From: Furcasterigmium furcatum
Lineage: Eukaryota > Ascomycota > Sordariomycetes > Glomerellales > Plectosphaerellaceae
DNA: 64,000 nucleotides
Assembly: GCA_001599815.1 (NCBI GenBank)
Contig: BCIA01000006.1
Span: 1,304,961-1,368,960 of the forward strand
Direction: 5' to 3'
Positions 30,962 through 43,628 of this stretch are shown piece after piece. A program made the translations under genes and the position numbers. The notes under the pieces were generated by a model. The model did not search any database. It was not told the DNA's origin and saw only the letters and a list, made by a program, of their open reading frames with translations. The stretch's first letter is position 1, and every line of letters begins with the position of its first letter.

Positions 30962-33206
30962 ATGCCATCTGCTACGAACGACGAAGAAAATGCCCCGACG
31001 ATCCCAGATCTCATTGTGGGCGTCGACTTTGGGATGACAGGTACTTCCACCTCGAAACAGCCTTCAATTGGTCAGATCATGGCTCACCACCGACAGGAAC
31101 CGCTGTGGCATATGCCGGCCCCCGAGACCTGAGAGGAACCTCCCTTTTCGACTGGCCTGGTAAGTTTCCTCCAACGGGATTTCCTATGTAGAATTTCACG
31201 CCTGATCTAATCGGAATCCAGGAGTCGATGGTCCCCGGCCTAAGATCGCGTCCGCCATCGCCTATGACAACGACGGCCAAGTCTCGGCATGGGGGTTCGA
31301 TGCGGTGAACCAGGCGATGCCCAATGCCCCCGCCATCAAGTCCTGCTTCAAAGGAGTCTTCGACGACGAGGATCGCGCTGCCCTCGAACGGCTGGACAAG
31401 GATCTCACCTATGAGGCGGGCGAGCCGGAGCGCTGGGTCACCGACTACCTGCGAGAGCTGAATGCCCACATCCAGACGAAGCTCGAGCCCCGCCTGCCTA
31501 TCGGCAGGTCCTGGGCGTCGGCGAACATCCAGTTCTGGTTCAGCTTCCCCACCACATGGAAGAAGCCCACGAGGGAGAAGTTCAGAAAGGTCGTTGAGGC
31601 CGCCGGGTTCGGCGTGAACACCGACGGCCCAGGCGAGCACCAGCTCGACGTCACCATCAACGAGGCTGAAGCGGCTATTGCCTCGTGCTTTGAGAGCAAA
31701 AACGCAACTCCACCGGCACCGGGCGACAATCTTCTCGTCGCGGACATCGGCGGCGGAACCAGCGATGTCGGCATCTTCAAGGTCACCAGCGTCGGTGAGG
31801 ACTACCCGCAGCTCCAGCACCGCGTCTCCGGCCATGGCGTGAACACCGGGTCCAACCTGATCGATAGGGGCTTCGAAAAGCGAGTGCGGATGCGCCTGGA
31901 GCCCCTGATGCGACAGCACGAAATCTTCCAGGACGCCGACGACGCGACGGTGGCTGCGGCTGTTGCGCTTCAGACATGGGACATCGGCCGCAACCCTACG
32001 TTCCTTGGTGAGAAGTGCCGCTACGGCGAGAGCTCCGGCAGGCTCACCAAGCCGTACTTCTCGGTGCAGATGCCGCATTTGCCCCGCGGCGTCGCCGACA
32101 CTGACGACGGAGGGTTGAAGTTCGATAAGACGGAGCTGTTCGAGCCGATGTTCGAGGAGCAATGCGCCAGGATCTGGGAACAGGTCGAGAGTCAGATCGC
32201 CGCCATCGTCCCAGACCTTGCCGAAAGGCCCATGACCGCTGTCGCCAGGGACTCTTACGACCTCGAGGCCGAAAGGCTGAAGCAGCGGAAGATCCTGTAC
32301 GCGAACCTCGACGAGCTGAAGAAGATTCCCCTCCGGATCATCCTGACCGGCGGCATGGGCTCGTCGGCCTTCGTCCGCAACTACCTCGCCAAGAAATTCG
32401 AGATGAAGTTCAGCTTCCCGCTGCAGATCTACGTGGCGGAAGAGCCGCAACTGGCCGTGTCAACGGGCCTGGTCAAGCACGCGCTGCGCACGCTCCGTGA
32501 CGGCGGGCTGTTCCTCTACACGGCGAAGCAGTCGTACGGCATCATGAACGTCCACAAGCCCATCAAGTCTATCCGCTGGTTCATCCAGAAGGATCAGCAG
32601 GTGAAGCTCCCCTTGACCATCGACGTCGTCCGCAAGCTCGAGTCAACCCAGAATGGTGCGGTCCTGGTCGATCTGATGCTCGTCCAGACTGAGGAATCAG
32701 TCAAATCCAAGGGTAGCTCTATGAAGGCGGCGGGCATCTCGGAATCTAAGCTGAAGGACCTGGGGCCTCTGGTCCCAAGGGGCGCCCAGAGGAGTCTCCC
32801 ACCGGCATCCAATAAGAGGGGGAGCTGGATGCGCGGCGGTGCGACCAGCGTCCCCATCACGACGACCCTCTACCTCAGCAGAGGGTCCATTGCCTGCTCG
32901 GTGATGCGTGAGGGCAAGAAAGTCGGCAAGGACGTCTGCTTCCCCGAGGACTGGCACCATGGCCCTATTATGGCCAAGGGCCCTGCGCGAGGCGAGCCTG
33001 GCGCCCCGGAGGGAGCCAACCTCAAGAGCAATCTGAAGAAGGCCAACTACGAGAAGATCGGGCTGTGGATTGCCGGGCTCGGGTTGGCTGCCACGGCCGC
33101 CTTCACTTTCTGGCAGGTCAAGCGAGAAGACGAGGGCGAGGAGAAGACGGAAGGCTTCCGCAAGAGCCTTCTCACCCGGATGAAAATGAACGGCGGCAAC
33201 AACTGA
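30962..33206 (+). CDS. Hsp70-type actin-fold ATPase with C-terminal membrane anchor
   Basis: 708 aa from exons 30962-31040, 31097-31159 and 31222-33206. Introns are 56 and 62 nt, phases match. The nucleotide-binding fold is shown by phosphate-1 VGVDFGMTG-TAVAYA (residues about 19-33), phosphate-2 VADIGGGTSDVGIF (about 222) and the adenosine motif ILTGGMGSSAFVRNYL. This is the fungal Hsp70-like/HSPA12-like group, which lacks the standard substrate-binding domain. A 19-residue hydrophobic stretch (660-678, IGLWIAGLGLAATAAFTFW) lies 30 residues from the end and is flanked by Lys/Arg, as in tail-anchored proteins. The first two exons are missed if only long frames are read. Function is unknown; membrane attachment is inference. 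Confidence 0.85.
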
Positions 33207-35255
33207 CGGGATCACCACTGGCGGACGACCACTAGCATCAGGCATGGATTTAGGCATCCAGCATTCATAGCATAGCATAGCACCAGGCGTTGGGTTCATG
33301 TGTGGCAGCGTTGTTTTATTATTACCACCTTCGGACTAATACATAGTAATCCCTCTCTCGTAATGTCGACCTCGACTCAGCACCACCCACACAGCGTCGT
33401 CGAGTCCCGCCCTGTCTGCAGTGTCTTGCAGCTTCACACCTGTGAAACTACACATTCGGCGCTCTGCCATCCACGCCTCACCCCTTGAGTGGTCAATCGA
33501 CGCATGCAGAGAATCCACAGCGCGGGCCTCCAGAGCGGCCCTATTGCAGAAAGCCCCCTGCGGCCACCATCGGGGCCGTATCTGCGTGTCTGCATGTCTC
33601 TTCAGCAATGCCAATCACTGGACGGGCGCCCTCGCCCCGTCGATTGTCTACTTTGCTCGCGCTTGGCGCATCCCTCTGGCACTCGTTTCGGGGGGCATCA
33701 TCCGGCGGTCGTCGTCGTCTTCTGAGACCATCAGCAGGCGGGCGAGGAGGGAATGACCTCTCGTCACATATCACGGCCGGCTCCCCGTGCACGCAGCACG
33801 CACACACAGCCCGTGAGGCCGTCACACGACGCCGGCCAGACCCTGCCATGCCCGCCACCACACCTGGCCAACCACCCCGTATGCGTGTCTCGCCCGTCCA
33901 TCACAACGGTCGCGTCCGGCGCGGCCATCCAGAGATCGAGAAGCAGGTACGCCATCTACCACACCCCGCCATCCTGAGGAACCTCCTCACCTCACGTCCG
34001 TCGCTGCCCCTCATCGAGGGCGCGCGGTCTGGCACTCTGCTCAGTGCACTCGCGCCCACGTGAAGCCCGCCGCGACTGGCCGAAAAGGGGTGGCCTGGGC
34101 GGCGTCATGATTGGCGGACCCGAGGCCGCTAGCCCGACGGGTGCCTCTGCGGGAGGGTTACGGGCCCAGCCACGGGCGGGACGACTCGATTCGCAGCTAA
34201 CGACTGGGCTCCCGAAGGGGCGGTCTCGCCCAATCATGGGCCGGCGACATGGGAGCCAGTCAGACGCCGCGGTCTGTGTGCGTCGAGGGCGAATCAGCGA
34301 CGGCTCGCGATGCCCACCGGCGACTGGCACCTTACTCGCTGCTGGTCGCTGGAGCTCTGGTGGGTGTGGTGGCCTCCATCCGATCCATCTCCGACGAGTT
34401 CTGCACATCCATCCCTCTTGAGTCGCTGTGATCTGTCCTGGAAAGGATTCGGGATCAGGATTCCTGGAGGTCGGGGGAATCCTGAGACAGAGAAAACCTG
34501 TCATGCTCGGACGATCACCCCATTCTGCCGGTCTCGTGCGGAGCGAGACGCATCCTGAGAACCTGATGTATCGGATTTCTCCATGACAATCTGTTGATCG
34601 AGGTGGGGGCGGGGCAGGGAATGACCTTGAGGTCCTCGAGCTCCAAAGGAGGGGTCCGACGGTGCCGCACGCATGAAATTGCACAAGGGAAGCTTTTCGT
34701 CTGTACCATGCCATCCTGCTGCAGCCGCTGTAGACGCCATCTGATCTCCTCTCGGCAGTCAGTCACATCCTTGTCGGGCTCTGCCAGTGGGCTCCTCCGC
34801 TTCTGCTGAGGTGCTGACCGACTACTGCATGTGGCGGTCAACGTCGTCCACTGGGGTATCGTGGCCATCCGCCCTTTGGGCAGCAATGGGCGCTGCCTCT
34901 GCCTCTGCATCGAGAATCGGCTCTTCGAGCACGCACACCGTATTGGCCTTGTCTGGGGCTCTGCTCAAGTGAGGCTGAAGTTTGTCGCCACGACGGCACC
35001 CTGAGCCGAGCTGCTGGCGGTGACGTCGCAAAAGGCGGGAGTGCTTGGGAGAAGTGTGTCGATTTGACCTCAGACTCAGTGTCGCATGCGTGAACACATT
35101 CGTGGGTTGAAGACCCAGGATGATACCGTCAGGGCGATGAAGTATGAGTACGGGTAGACTAAAGTGCTGCGAAGATATCTCTCAGCTGTCTCCGAGTGAA
35201 TGTAGACCACCCAACCTGATGGTACTTTGCAATGAGAAGTAACCCTTCGCCTGAG
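33207..35255. other. 2-kb interval without recognisable gene
   Basis: Between the stop codons of the Hsp70-like and HET genes. Three CATAG units occur at about 33266-33280. A 9-bp inverted repeat, CATGATTGG (34106-34114) and CCAATCATG (34230-34238), frames a GC-rich block. Overlapping frames on both strands show no family resemblance. Confidence 0.4.
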
Positions 35256-37245
35256 CTAAATTAACGTGATATCCCTCGTCGCCTGGCGTACGAGGTCCAA
35301 GAACGGCAAGATATCCTCGGGCCGCTCGATCAGCTGTACCAGTCCAGCTCGTCGAAACGTGTCTCGAGAGCCTCCAGCGGGCTTCACCATCATGCACACC
35401 ATCGTCTCGTGTGACGAAGCTTCACCAGTCCCTCGGCGCCAGTGCGGCAAGAGGCATATCTCACCCTCATCTCTGAGGACATCGTCCTCCGTGTCCGGGT
35501 ACACTGACCCCAGCAGCGGCTTCAAGTCGCCGACCTGCACGGAGATCGCCGTGGGCCAGTCTGGTTTCCCATGCTTTCCTGTCTTGAACCGTGCCGTGAC
35601 CACAGAGCCCCTGACTTTCAGAGATCCATCGACAACGTCCACCATGGCGTCGCCGCAGTTCGTAGTAACGGACACATCCTCCACCCCGAGTAGGAATTCA
35701 CATCTCGAGGGAATATTGAGTGCTTCTACCGGAGTGTCAACCGCAGCCCATGACCAAGATGGCGCCCGGTACTCCTCCGCCCGGGGAGCAGTGGCTTTCA
35801 GAACCGCTCTCCAGTAGAGCCCTTCCAGAATCCGTGACTTCCAGAGGCCTGCGACGTACTCATCGCCAGTGACCTCCTGGAACAGCTTCGCCACGCCGGC
35901 AAACGCAAAAAGTTTGTCGCTCGCAACAGTCAGCTCGCACAGCGAGTACCCGGTGACCATCTCCCCCCACAGCTTCAGCGCCGCATCCGGCATCCGCCCC
36001 TGGCCGCGCGGTTGCGCCGCTGTCGACGAGCGCAGCAGCAGGTCGAGGCTCTTGGGCGAGGCATCCGAGGGTATTCCGTTCGGGAACCCCTCGCACTTGC
36101 TCTTCTCGGTGCACTGCCAGACGGCCTGGGTCTTGGTGAAGAACAGCACCCGGGGAGACAGGACGCGCTCCTGGAACACCCAGCCACGGCGGTGAAGTTC
36201 GTTGTCGGCGAGCTGGCGCCACCAGAACCTCTCGTGGTACATCACCCACGTCTTGGGCCTCGAGGAAGTGAGCGTTGACTCGACGGTGCTCGGGTAGACG
36301 TCCTGCACCTCGCGCTCGTAGAATAGTCCCGCCTCTGGTTCGGCTGCGGCGTAAGCGGCGACGTTGCATGCCGAGTTGGCGTAGACGTGCCTCATTGTCG
36401 GGGCTTCGGCGGCCCAGTCTTGATGGGAGTCCTGGATGATGCAGATGGAGTCGATCCAGACGTGGCGGAAGCCAAAATGGCGTGCGACGGTGATGAAGTC
36501 CCTGAACGTCTTTGGCAGGCCTGACACCGGCATTCCGCGGCGAAAGGAGTCCATGGTGGAGGACAAGAGGAGGACTGTGGGATTGGACCCCCAGCGATAG
36601 CTGAGCGTCATGTAGCCCGGGATGGGCAGCGCGATGTCCTCCTTGCAGATTAACAGTCTCCATTCATCTTCACCCTCGTCCTCAAAGTCGATCTCTATGA
36701 GCCGAGTAGGTAGCCAACCCGGTTCAGCGGTGGGGATGCCGTTGCATGTCATATGAGAAGCGTGACAGCTCTCATACCAACCTCTGGCCGTATCCAGAGT
36801 CGAGGCAGACGACGTGCTGTCTTCGAGGCGCTCGAACGGCACCATCCCCCAGGTTGAAGGCACTATTACCTGTCAGCGATGGTCGCCCAGATCCCGTCAT
36901 ACGAGGCTCACCATCCGGTCGAAAGAGCCAGAAGCAGTCATGGCTCAACTCGGCGTTGGCATCCCTTGACTCTACATTCAAGCTGCCCCGCTCACCGATG
37001 TATCCGGTTTGCCAACGATATCTCAGGGGCTGCCACTGTTCGGGCGTCCAGGTTTTCGTCGCGACAGCGTATCCCAGGTCCTTCTTTTGGATCTCGGTGC
37101 AGATGTAGCAGCCTTCCGCGATAGCCTGTTGAAACCCTTCAAAGGACTGGCCGTCGGGCTGCACCCAGTTGTCCTCGTGACGGGGAGTGTAGGGGCGGAA
37201 GACCTGAGCACACACAGAACACAGGGGGCGGCCAAGAGAAACCAT
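35256..37245 (-). CDS. HET-domain (heterokaryon incompatibility) protein
   Basis: 646 aa from exons 37245-36912 and 36862-35256. The 49-nt intron begins GTGAGC, has branch CTGAC and uses the TAG at 36865-36863; this is the only acceptor nearby that keeps both sides in frame. The HET domain (about 195-345) shows YMTLSYRWG, SGLPKTFRDFITVARHFG, HVWIDSICIIQDSHQDW and ANSACNVAAY. The later RGWVFQERVLSPRVLFF is also typical. The N-terminus carries several Cys pairs (CSVCAQ, CYIC), common in these proteins. HET proteins trigger cell death on non-self fusion or infection; the partner here is unknown and such genes are numerous in Sordariomycetes. Confidence 0.9.
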
Positions 37246-38537
37246 GCTGGAGTTGGGCTTGAATTTTTCGTGAGAAAGGAGTGAGGGGTTTTTTCTTTAA
37301 GCTGAGCCGCGAGCTGAAAGCGGCAGTGGATCGAGGCTGTGAGGTGCTCACAGCCTCATCTGAACACATGTCCGGGTGGCTGTGGAAGGCGTTTTCTTCA
37401 TGGCAGTGAGTTGTTCCTCGTCGTCGCGAGATCTATAATGACCCTATAATAGCTTCAGCTCACTTCTCATCTAGCTTTCTTCGCAGGTCTCAATTAGGTA
37501 TGAGGGTTGGACAACAGGTGGCAGTCCTGCGGTGATTTGCGTCGATAGGACTGCTGTCTGAGCTCAGATGACCCTTTCACTCACTTCCTGGAATTGGGAT
37601 AAACACCTATTGAACTTTTAATGGTTTAGGATAATGTCTTAGTAATCAAGTGGAATTTTCTCCGTGGAACAGCTCATTCTGAAAGGTAGGTTACCTGGCG
37701 AACATGGCCCGAAGCGTGGACGCCGCATAGATGCCGAACGAAGACCCTGAACACCAGAATCGCATCTACCCATCGGAGGTAGATGTTGGCCACCACGTAA
37801 TGACCCGACGCTGTGTACTACAGGTCCTCGTGGAACCCTTCCCGACCTGCCTTAGACGCTCGGCGTTCTGGAAACCTGGCTCTCCCAGGCCAACGACGAA
37901 CCTGTAGGAGAAAATATAAGACTCGACCGTACTAATGGTTGATTCACGGCGAAACAGACATTGCACATAAAACCCGTTGGGAAACCCGAGGCCTCATCGG
38001 GGGCGTTGGATGCAACAAACAACACGCGGTACACGCCTTCGTCACGTTCGGCATCATCGCTATGTTGGTGACAACCATGCGAGACACAATACGCCCGCCA
38101 CGGATGACGGCGTGGATTAGACACCACTCTACCAGGCCCAAACCAGTCAATTTCTGACCTCTTACTGCAAGAAGAGTCTGGAGACGGGATACAATGTCGC
38201 AGACAATTACCTCGGGAGGCTGAAGCACATCGAGGAGCAGACCACCGTGCCGGAGGTGCAGCGAAGTTCCAAGTACCAATAATTCGGGCCGCCAGACAGA
38301 CAAAGACTCTCTAGTTTCCAATTGAGCGCCGCCCTAAGGACTTCTGCGTTTATCAAATGTGTGTATCCCCTAGCCTTGCCAAATGATAATTCCCTAGGAC
38401 TTTCAACACCATATCAGGACCTCTTGTGGAGATATCCAGGAGGGTACTATACGGTTCGATAAAGGGAATGCAGTCAATGAGCTACCTCCGTTGATTATCA
38501 GGTAATTCTCCGGCCCTGGTACCTCGAGGGTCCTGTC
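37246..38537. other. AT-richer interval, possible gene remnant
   Basis: 1.3 kb with clearly lower GC than its surroundings. One minus-strand frame (37944-38321) is hydrophobic and protein-like but matches no family I know. It may be a decayed gene or chance. Confidence 0.3.
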
Positions 38538-39863
38538 TCAGTCACTCTCGTCCCATGCAGGCAGGTCCAAATCGACCACGATCGGCTTGTTCATAACCCT
38601 GCCGCCGACATGCGGATACGACTTGGCCATGATCGCGCAGTTGACGAAGTACGTCTCCTTCCTCCCCATGCGGCCCTCAAGGGCAGCCATATCGCACCGC
38701 ACGGAGGAGGGGTAGACACCGCCGAGCCCCCGAGTGCCGATGGTGGGGTCCGCACCGGCCGCCGGGCCGGGCTCCACCCCGGGCGATCCAGGAGGGGCAT
38801 CGATGTCTCGGCCTTTCCCCTTCTTCGTTGGCGAGCCGGGAGCCTTCTGAGCTTCCTGGGCCGGCTGCCTTCCCGTACTCCCGTCGTTTTGGAGAGGGGG
38901 GCCGCCCTTGCTCCCGAGACTGACGACGCTCATCTTCCGCCCTTCCCTTCCCGGGTCGTCCCACGGGGTGATACCCGCCTCTTTGTAGGCGACGTTTCCG
39001 CAGCCTAGATCCCACGTCACCCGCTCGGCGCCGCGGGCTTCGTGGACATGCCCGCTGACGGCGAGGCGGGGCCGGACGCGCCATAGAGCTCGGCGAAGGG
39101 CTTCGCATCCCTGAGCGCGGCGCTCGGCGCCTTCGTCTAGGTGTGTCCGGGCAGGGGTGTGAGTGATGACGATGTCGGCGTCGAGGGGGATGTCGTCCCA
39201 GAGTGTGGGCAGGTCAGAGGGAGAGCGCGTGGTTGAAGGAGAGAGGTCGTGGAGGGGCGCGGAGGGGTAGGTGAAGGCGCCGAAGGATGGGTCGTGAGAT
39301 GGGTTCCGCGGAGAGAAGGGGGAGCCGAAGACTTTGAAGATTGTTCGAGGACCTTTGGGGGAGGTGAGTTTGATTTGTGTGGAGGTGTGTTGGAGGTAAG
39401 TCAGGGATGGGGAGGACGTGATGAGGGAGATGCAGGCTGAGGGATCTTGAGGATTTTGGCCATGAAGTGTGCTGCCTTGGCGGGCGTAGAAGTCGGGGTC
39501 GAGAGTGATGTCGTGGTTTCCTGGGCGTGTCAGTACGGGGTCGGGTCTTAAGGGGCGAGGATTGTACCTGCGACGACGATCTTGGCCTCGAAGTCTGCCT
39601 TCTCAAGCCATTGCACAGCACGGGAGAGCTATGGCAGAGTTAGTGACCGTGATTCGAGGGGCGGATGACTTTTTGAAAAGACATATAAAATGGCCTAGAG
39701 CCAAGCAGTCTCTCACTTCGGTATATGTCCCCCGATTTGTGATGTCTCCCGCATGAATCAGGACATCTCCTCGTGGCAGGTGAGGTGTGCAGTTGTGGGT
39801 GTCGGAGATGAGGACGAAACGGGTGCGACGCAACACCGGCTTGCGGGTGTCTTTCGACGTCAT
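38538..39863 (-). CDS. Calcineurin-like metallophosphoesterase, MPPED type
   Basis: 396 aa from exons 39863-39717, 39628-39568 and 39520-38538 (introns 88 and 47 nt). The metal-binding motifs of the superfamily appear in order: ISDTHN (19-24), HAGDITNRG (37-45), AGNHDITL (about 69-76), ITHTPARTHLDEG, and SGHVHEARG. Spacing matches the MPPED/UPF0046 group, a cyclic-nucleotide-type phosphodiesterase fold of unclear natural substrate. The Gly of GNHD is split by intron 2, which confirms the splice. A Pro/Gly/Lys-rich insert (GPGSPTKKGKGRD region) interrupts the C-terminal part, after WDLGCGNVAYKEAG. Confidence 0.85.
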
Positions 39864-41971
39864 GCTGGCTTGAAGTTTCAGGCGAGATGCTACCTCGGGG
39901 TGTTTCCAGCATTTAGAGATGCCAGCTGAGGATGAGATGATGACATTGTCAGCGACGATGCCTGGAGATTCGTGACTCTCATCGAGGTTCGACGCTGACG
40001 GCCATTGATCTTGCTACGTTGTGTGATGGACTGTTTAACGGGAATCGAGGGATGAGCCCTGGTCTGAGATGCTCGATGTCTAATGTTGGTGTACGACGAC
40101 GATAGGTTGATGGCGGCGATGGTGGATCTGCAAGTGAAGTTGTTGAAGCTTGGTTGATCTCGACAAATGCCGGCCAAGTGGAGATTCCCGGATGCAGAAG
40201 CTTTGACTGTCCTCATGACCTTCCGTCTGGTGCTAAACTCGCGGGCCGTCTCCTCCTCCCGTCCGCTAACATTTGCTAGATGGGGACTGATTGACACCTG
40301 AACATCCATCTCATCTTCAACCTCTTCTCAAAGTCGACTTCAATGTTTGTTGAATGATCCTACGGAATCGGTGTTTCACCCCGCCGAAGCTCCCGCGAGT
40401 CATCCAGGACCAGGGCCCCGGGCTGAGGGCACCACGCCCATGTCCGCATGAGTCGTTCATCTCCGGAGGTCTCAGCCATCATGCTCGGATTGTCCGGCCT
40501 GGATCCGATCGCTGGAATGCGACTCTGCGAAGGCAGCGAAACCATCTTCCCTGTCGTGCTGATAAAATAGACATCGCAAGACACGTGAGGCCGCCAGTAT
40601 CGCCACGCGTGGCATTTCAGTCCACGAATGCCCTGGATGCGGCTCCGGCAGGGATCCCCTCAAAAAACGGGCAGCCATTCAGCGGCCGGAGACCGCCTGG
40701 CGCATCCTGGGGACGCACCTGAGCGCGGTGCCACGGGCTGTCTGCGGGGGCTATTGGCTGGACGTTGGCCGATGGCCCAAGCAGTGCAGCACGGGATGTT
40801 TCTTGCAGGCAGGCCAAGTCTAGTAAGAAAGTCATGGCGCGGGGAGCAGACGCCGCATGGAGGAGGACGAGCGAGAGGAAGAGGGGCACCCGGAGAAGAA
40901 ATGAGATTGGCGCCATCATCTTTCTTTGGTCGTACCGTGGTTCGGTGGTGATGCCGAGGACGGTGGACGATAAGGGCGTTTACATAAGTATGTCGGACAA
41001 ACCTGGCAGAGCATTGGACCCCTGGACAAGATCAAGGACATATAATCATTTTGATTTTCAAACACATCCTTTTGAAGCCAGCGGTCGAGACATCGTGATG
41101 AAGAAATGCCCAGACTCCATTGAACGACTCCCCAGGACACGAAAAGCAATGGAAACGTCCCCACTCAACAGCGCTGAAGACGGACATGGGCGGCCGATCA
41201 TTGGCTGGACCCAGGTGAACGGATAGTGGATGTAACGGCAGGACCCCCCCTTGGCCGGGGTACCTGCCCCCTCCCCATTGGCTCCATGCCCCCAGCCCCT
41301 TCTGAAATCTGAGGCCGGGTGGAGTCTGGACAGACCCCGAACCTCCCCAAAATTGCTCCTATTGATTTCCCCCGTTCACCACACCTTCACTGCGTGTTCG
41401 TCCTCTCACTTCGCCAACGCTGTCCGCCTCAAAGGCATCATCGGCGAGAGACAAGGGATCCCAAGGCTCTTTCTCTCCTCTTCGACACTCCCCATCCACC
41501 GGCATAGCAGGTCCAGGCCGACAGTCTGCCCCCCGCGCACTCCCTCCTCCTTTCTTTTGTCGACGTTCGTCTTTCCGTCCACCCGCCAACAGCTCGCCAT
41601 CATCTTCGGCCGCCTCCTTTTTCGACACACCACCACAGTATTTCGACCCTGTCACGGTCTTGAACCACCCGGCAAGAGAATCCTTGTCTTCGAGCGCGTA
41701 TCTTCTCACCAGCCATACCGATATCTTCTCCGGGTCATCACCTACCGCAATTACTCCGCAGATCCCCTCCCGGCGACGACGCATTCGGCATCATCACAGC
41801 TCCGGAAACGCGTGCGGAGTCGTCGCCTTGATATCATCATCCGCCATCCACCACCATAATAATCTATTCTACCTTCCACCAATTCATCAACACATCCTCG
41901 GACGCAAATTCCTCACAACCTGGACAACTCCAGACACCACAGCTGCCGCACTGGCTCCCTAGGTCGCGACC
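39864..41971. other. 2.1-kb interval; right part is 5' leader of the TeaR-like gene
   Basis: No gene seen in 39864-41250. From about 41270 the plus strand is C/T-rich, typical of a long fungal 5' UTR, and a 200-codon frame there has no family features. Confidence 0.4.
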
Positions 41972-43628
41972 ATGGCTGCCATGTCGGCTGCTCCCCCCCA
42001 CGACACCACCGACACCGCCCGAGACACATGGGATTTTTCCAACAACCACAATGAGGTAGGTTCTGCCTGGACGCGCCCCAGCCCCTGGACGACCATCCCA
42101 GGGTCACCTTGTAAGGCTGGCATTTGCCAATGCGCCTTTGCTGACATTGCATCGCCAGTCTCCTGAAGCGGACAGGCCCGCCCTGTGGAAGAACGACTCT
42201 GCCAGCAGGAGCATCAATGGAGCAACCACGAACCCCTACGAGTACGGCTTCGAGCCTCTTCCCCCGTCGCGTAAGAAAGCGTCCACCGACAACATCTCTG
42301 CCTCATTCAAAGGCGCGCGATCTTGGGACAGGAGCAACCGATCGTCTGATGCCTCCACCAAGCCCTATCATCACGACGAGGGCTTCGCCTCCCGAAGGGC
42401 CGGAGAGAAGCGAGAAGCCCCCGAAAACATCGTCGAGGAGTGGGACGATGTGAACTCGAAATGGATCCACCGGGACAAGCTCGCCAAAATCGAGAGCCAG
42501 GAGCTCCAGGCGGCCGGCATCGTCCTGCCTCGCCCACGAGCCACTAGCAGACCTCGCAAGGGACGAAGCCAGGAACGACCAAATGGCGTCAAGCGGACCA
42601 CTTCCGTTACGAGGGAGGAGATTCCCGAGGCGCCGACGGACAGCTCCACGGACGCGGCGCCCCCCGTCACCAAGCACAGGAGGGACTCGTCTATCGCCGA
42701 GAACAGCCTTTCCGACAACCAGACCCCCAGCTGGGACCTGCGGCTACCCGAAGAAATCGAGGCCGAGGGCGACGGGAACTACTGGACATCCAATGGTAGC
42801 ATCAAGGGCACCTCCAAGATCCCGGTCGCCAAGCTGAGCCCCGCGCCCATTCCCGAATTCTACCTCGACAGGGCAGCTCCCGCGTCCCGTCGACAGAGCG
42901 ATGTGCTGGGAGACGCCGAGTCGATAGTGTACCCGAAGACGCGGTCAAGGAGTGGTAGTGTCAGTGCCCTGACCACTCCCAGTGGTGCCATCAAGCCGGC
43001 CTCTCGATCGGCCACCGATCTGTCCCCCAAGAAGAACGCAGCCCCCAGGAAATCTTCTGCGCCGGCGAAGACTCCCGCGGGAGGACGACCAAAGACGCGG
43101 GGCGGCCCGAACAAGGACTCGACCAGTAGCAATGGCACCACTCGGCCGTCGACCAGGTCCGGGGAGCTCTCCCCAAGCCAGAAGCAGCCTGAGGGCGACC
43201 CACCATGGATGGTCGGCGCCTACAAGCCAGACCCGCGTCTGCCACCCGAGGAGCAGCTGCTTCCCACCGTCGCGAAGAGGCTGCAGCAGGAGAAGTGGGA
43301 GAAGGAGGGCAAGTTCGGCACCGTCTACGACAAGGAGTTCCGGCCCCTGACCGACGACGCTCTTCTCTCGCCCCCGGAAAACTCCGGCCCCAGTGCGCCC
43401 AAAGACGAGGAGAAGAAGCCAGAGGACTGGCCCCTCAAGCTGGAGAGCAAGAGCCCGACGCTCAAGCAGGGCTCCTACTCAACGATACCCAAGATTGAGA
43501 AGCCCCTGCTGTCCCCGATGCCGAGCCCGGCAACCCCCCACCACCCCCCAGTGCAGCAACCTGTCCAGCGGGTGCCCGACGCGGAGGAATCGAAGAAGGG
43601 AGGCTGCGGGTGCTGCATCATCATGTAA
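41972..43628 (+). CDS. teaR: TeaR/Mod5-like prenylated cell-polarity protein
   Basis: 517 aa from exons 41972-42055 and 42159-43628, with a 103-nt GTAGGT...CAG intron. Most of the chain is Ser/Pro/Lys-rich and disordered. A conserved block near residues 370-420 (WMVGAYKPDPRLPPEEQLL, then VAKRLQQEKWEKEGKFG and YDKEFRPL) and the end GGCGCCIIM identify it. CIIM is a CaaX box favouring farnesylation, and the two nearby Cys could be palmitoylated. In Aspergillus nidulans TeaR (Mod5 in fission yeast) anchors the polarity marker TeaA at hyphal tips in this way. The assignment rests on the block and CaaX end; I could not align the whole protein. Confidence 0.75.

Noticed and set aside
31077..32450. 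457-codon minus-strand frame opposite the Hsp70-like gene
   Set aside because: No family signal; the plus strand has all nucleotide-binding motifs of the Hsp70 fold.
41251..41859. 202-codon plus-strand frame upstream of teaR
   Set aside because: Position and C/T-rich composition fit the teaR 5' leader; no family resemblance.
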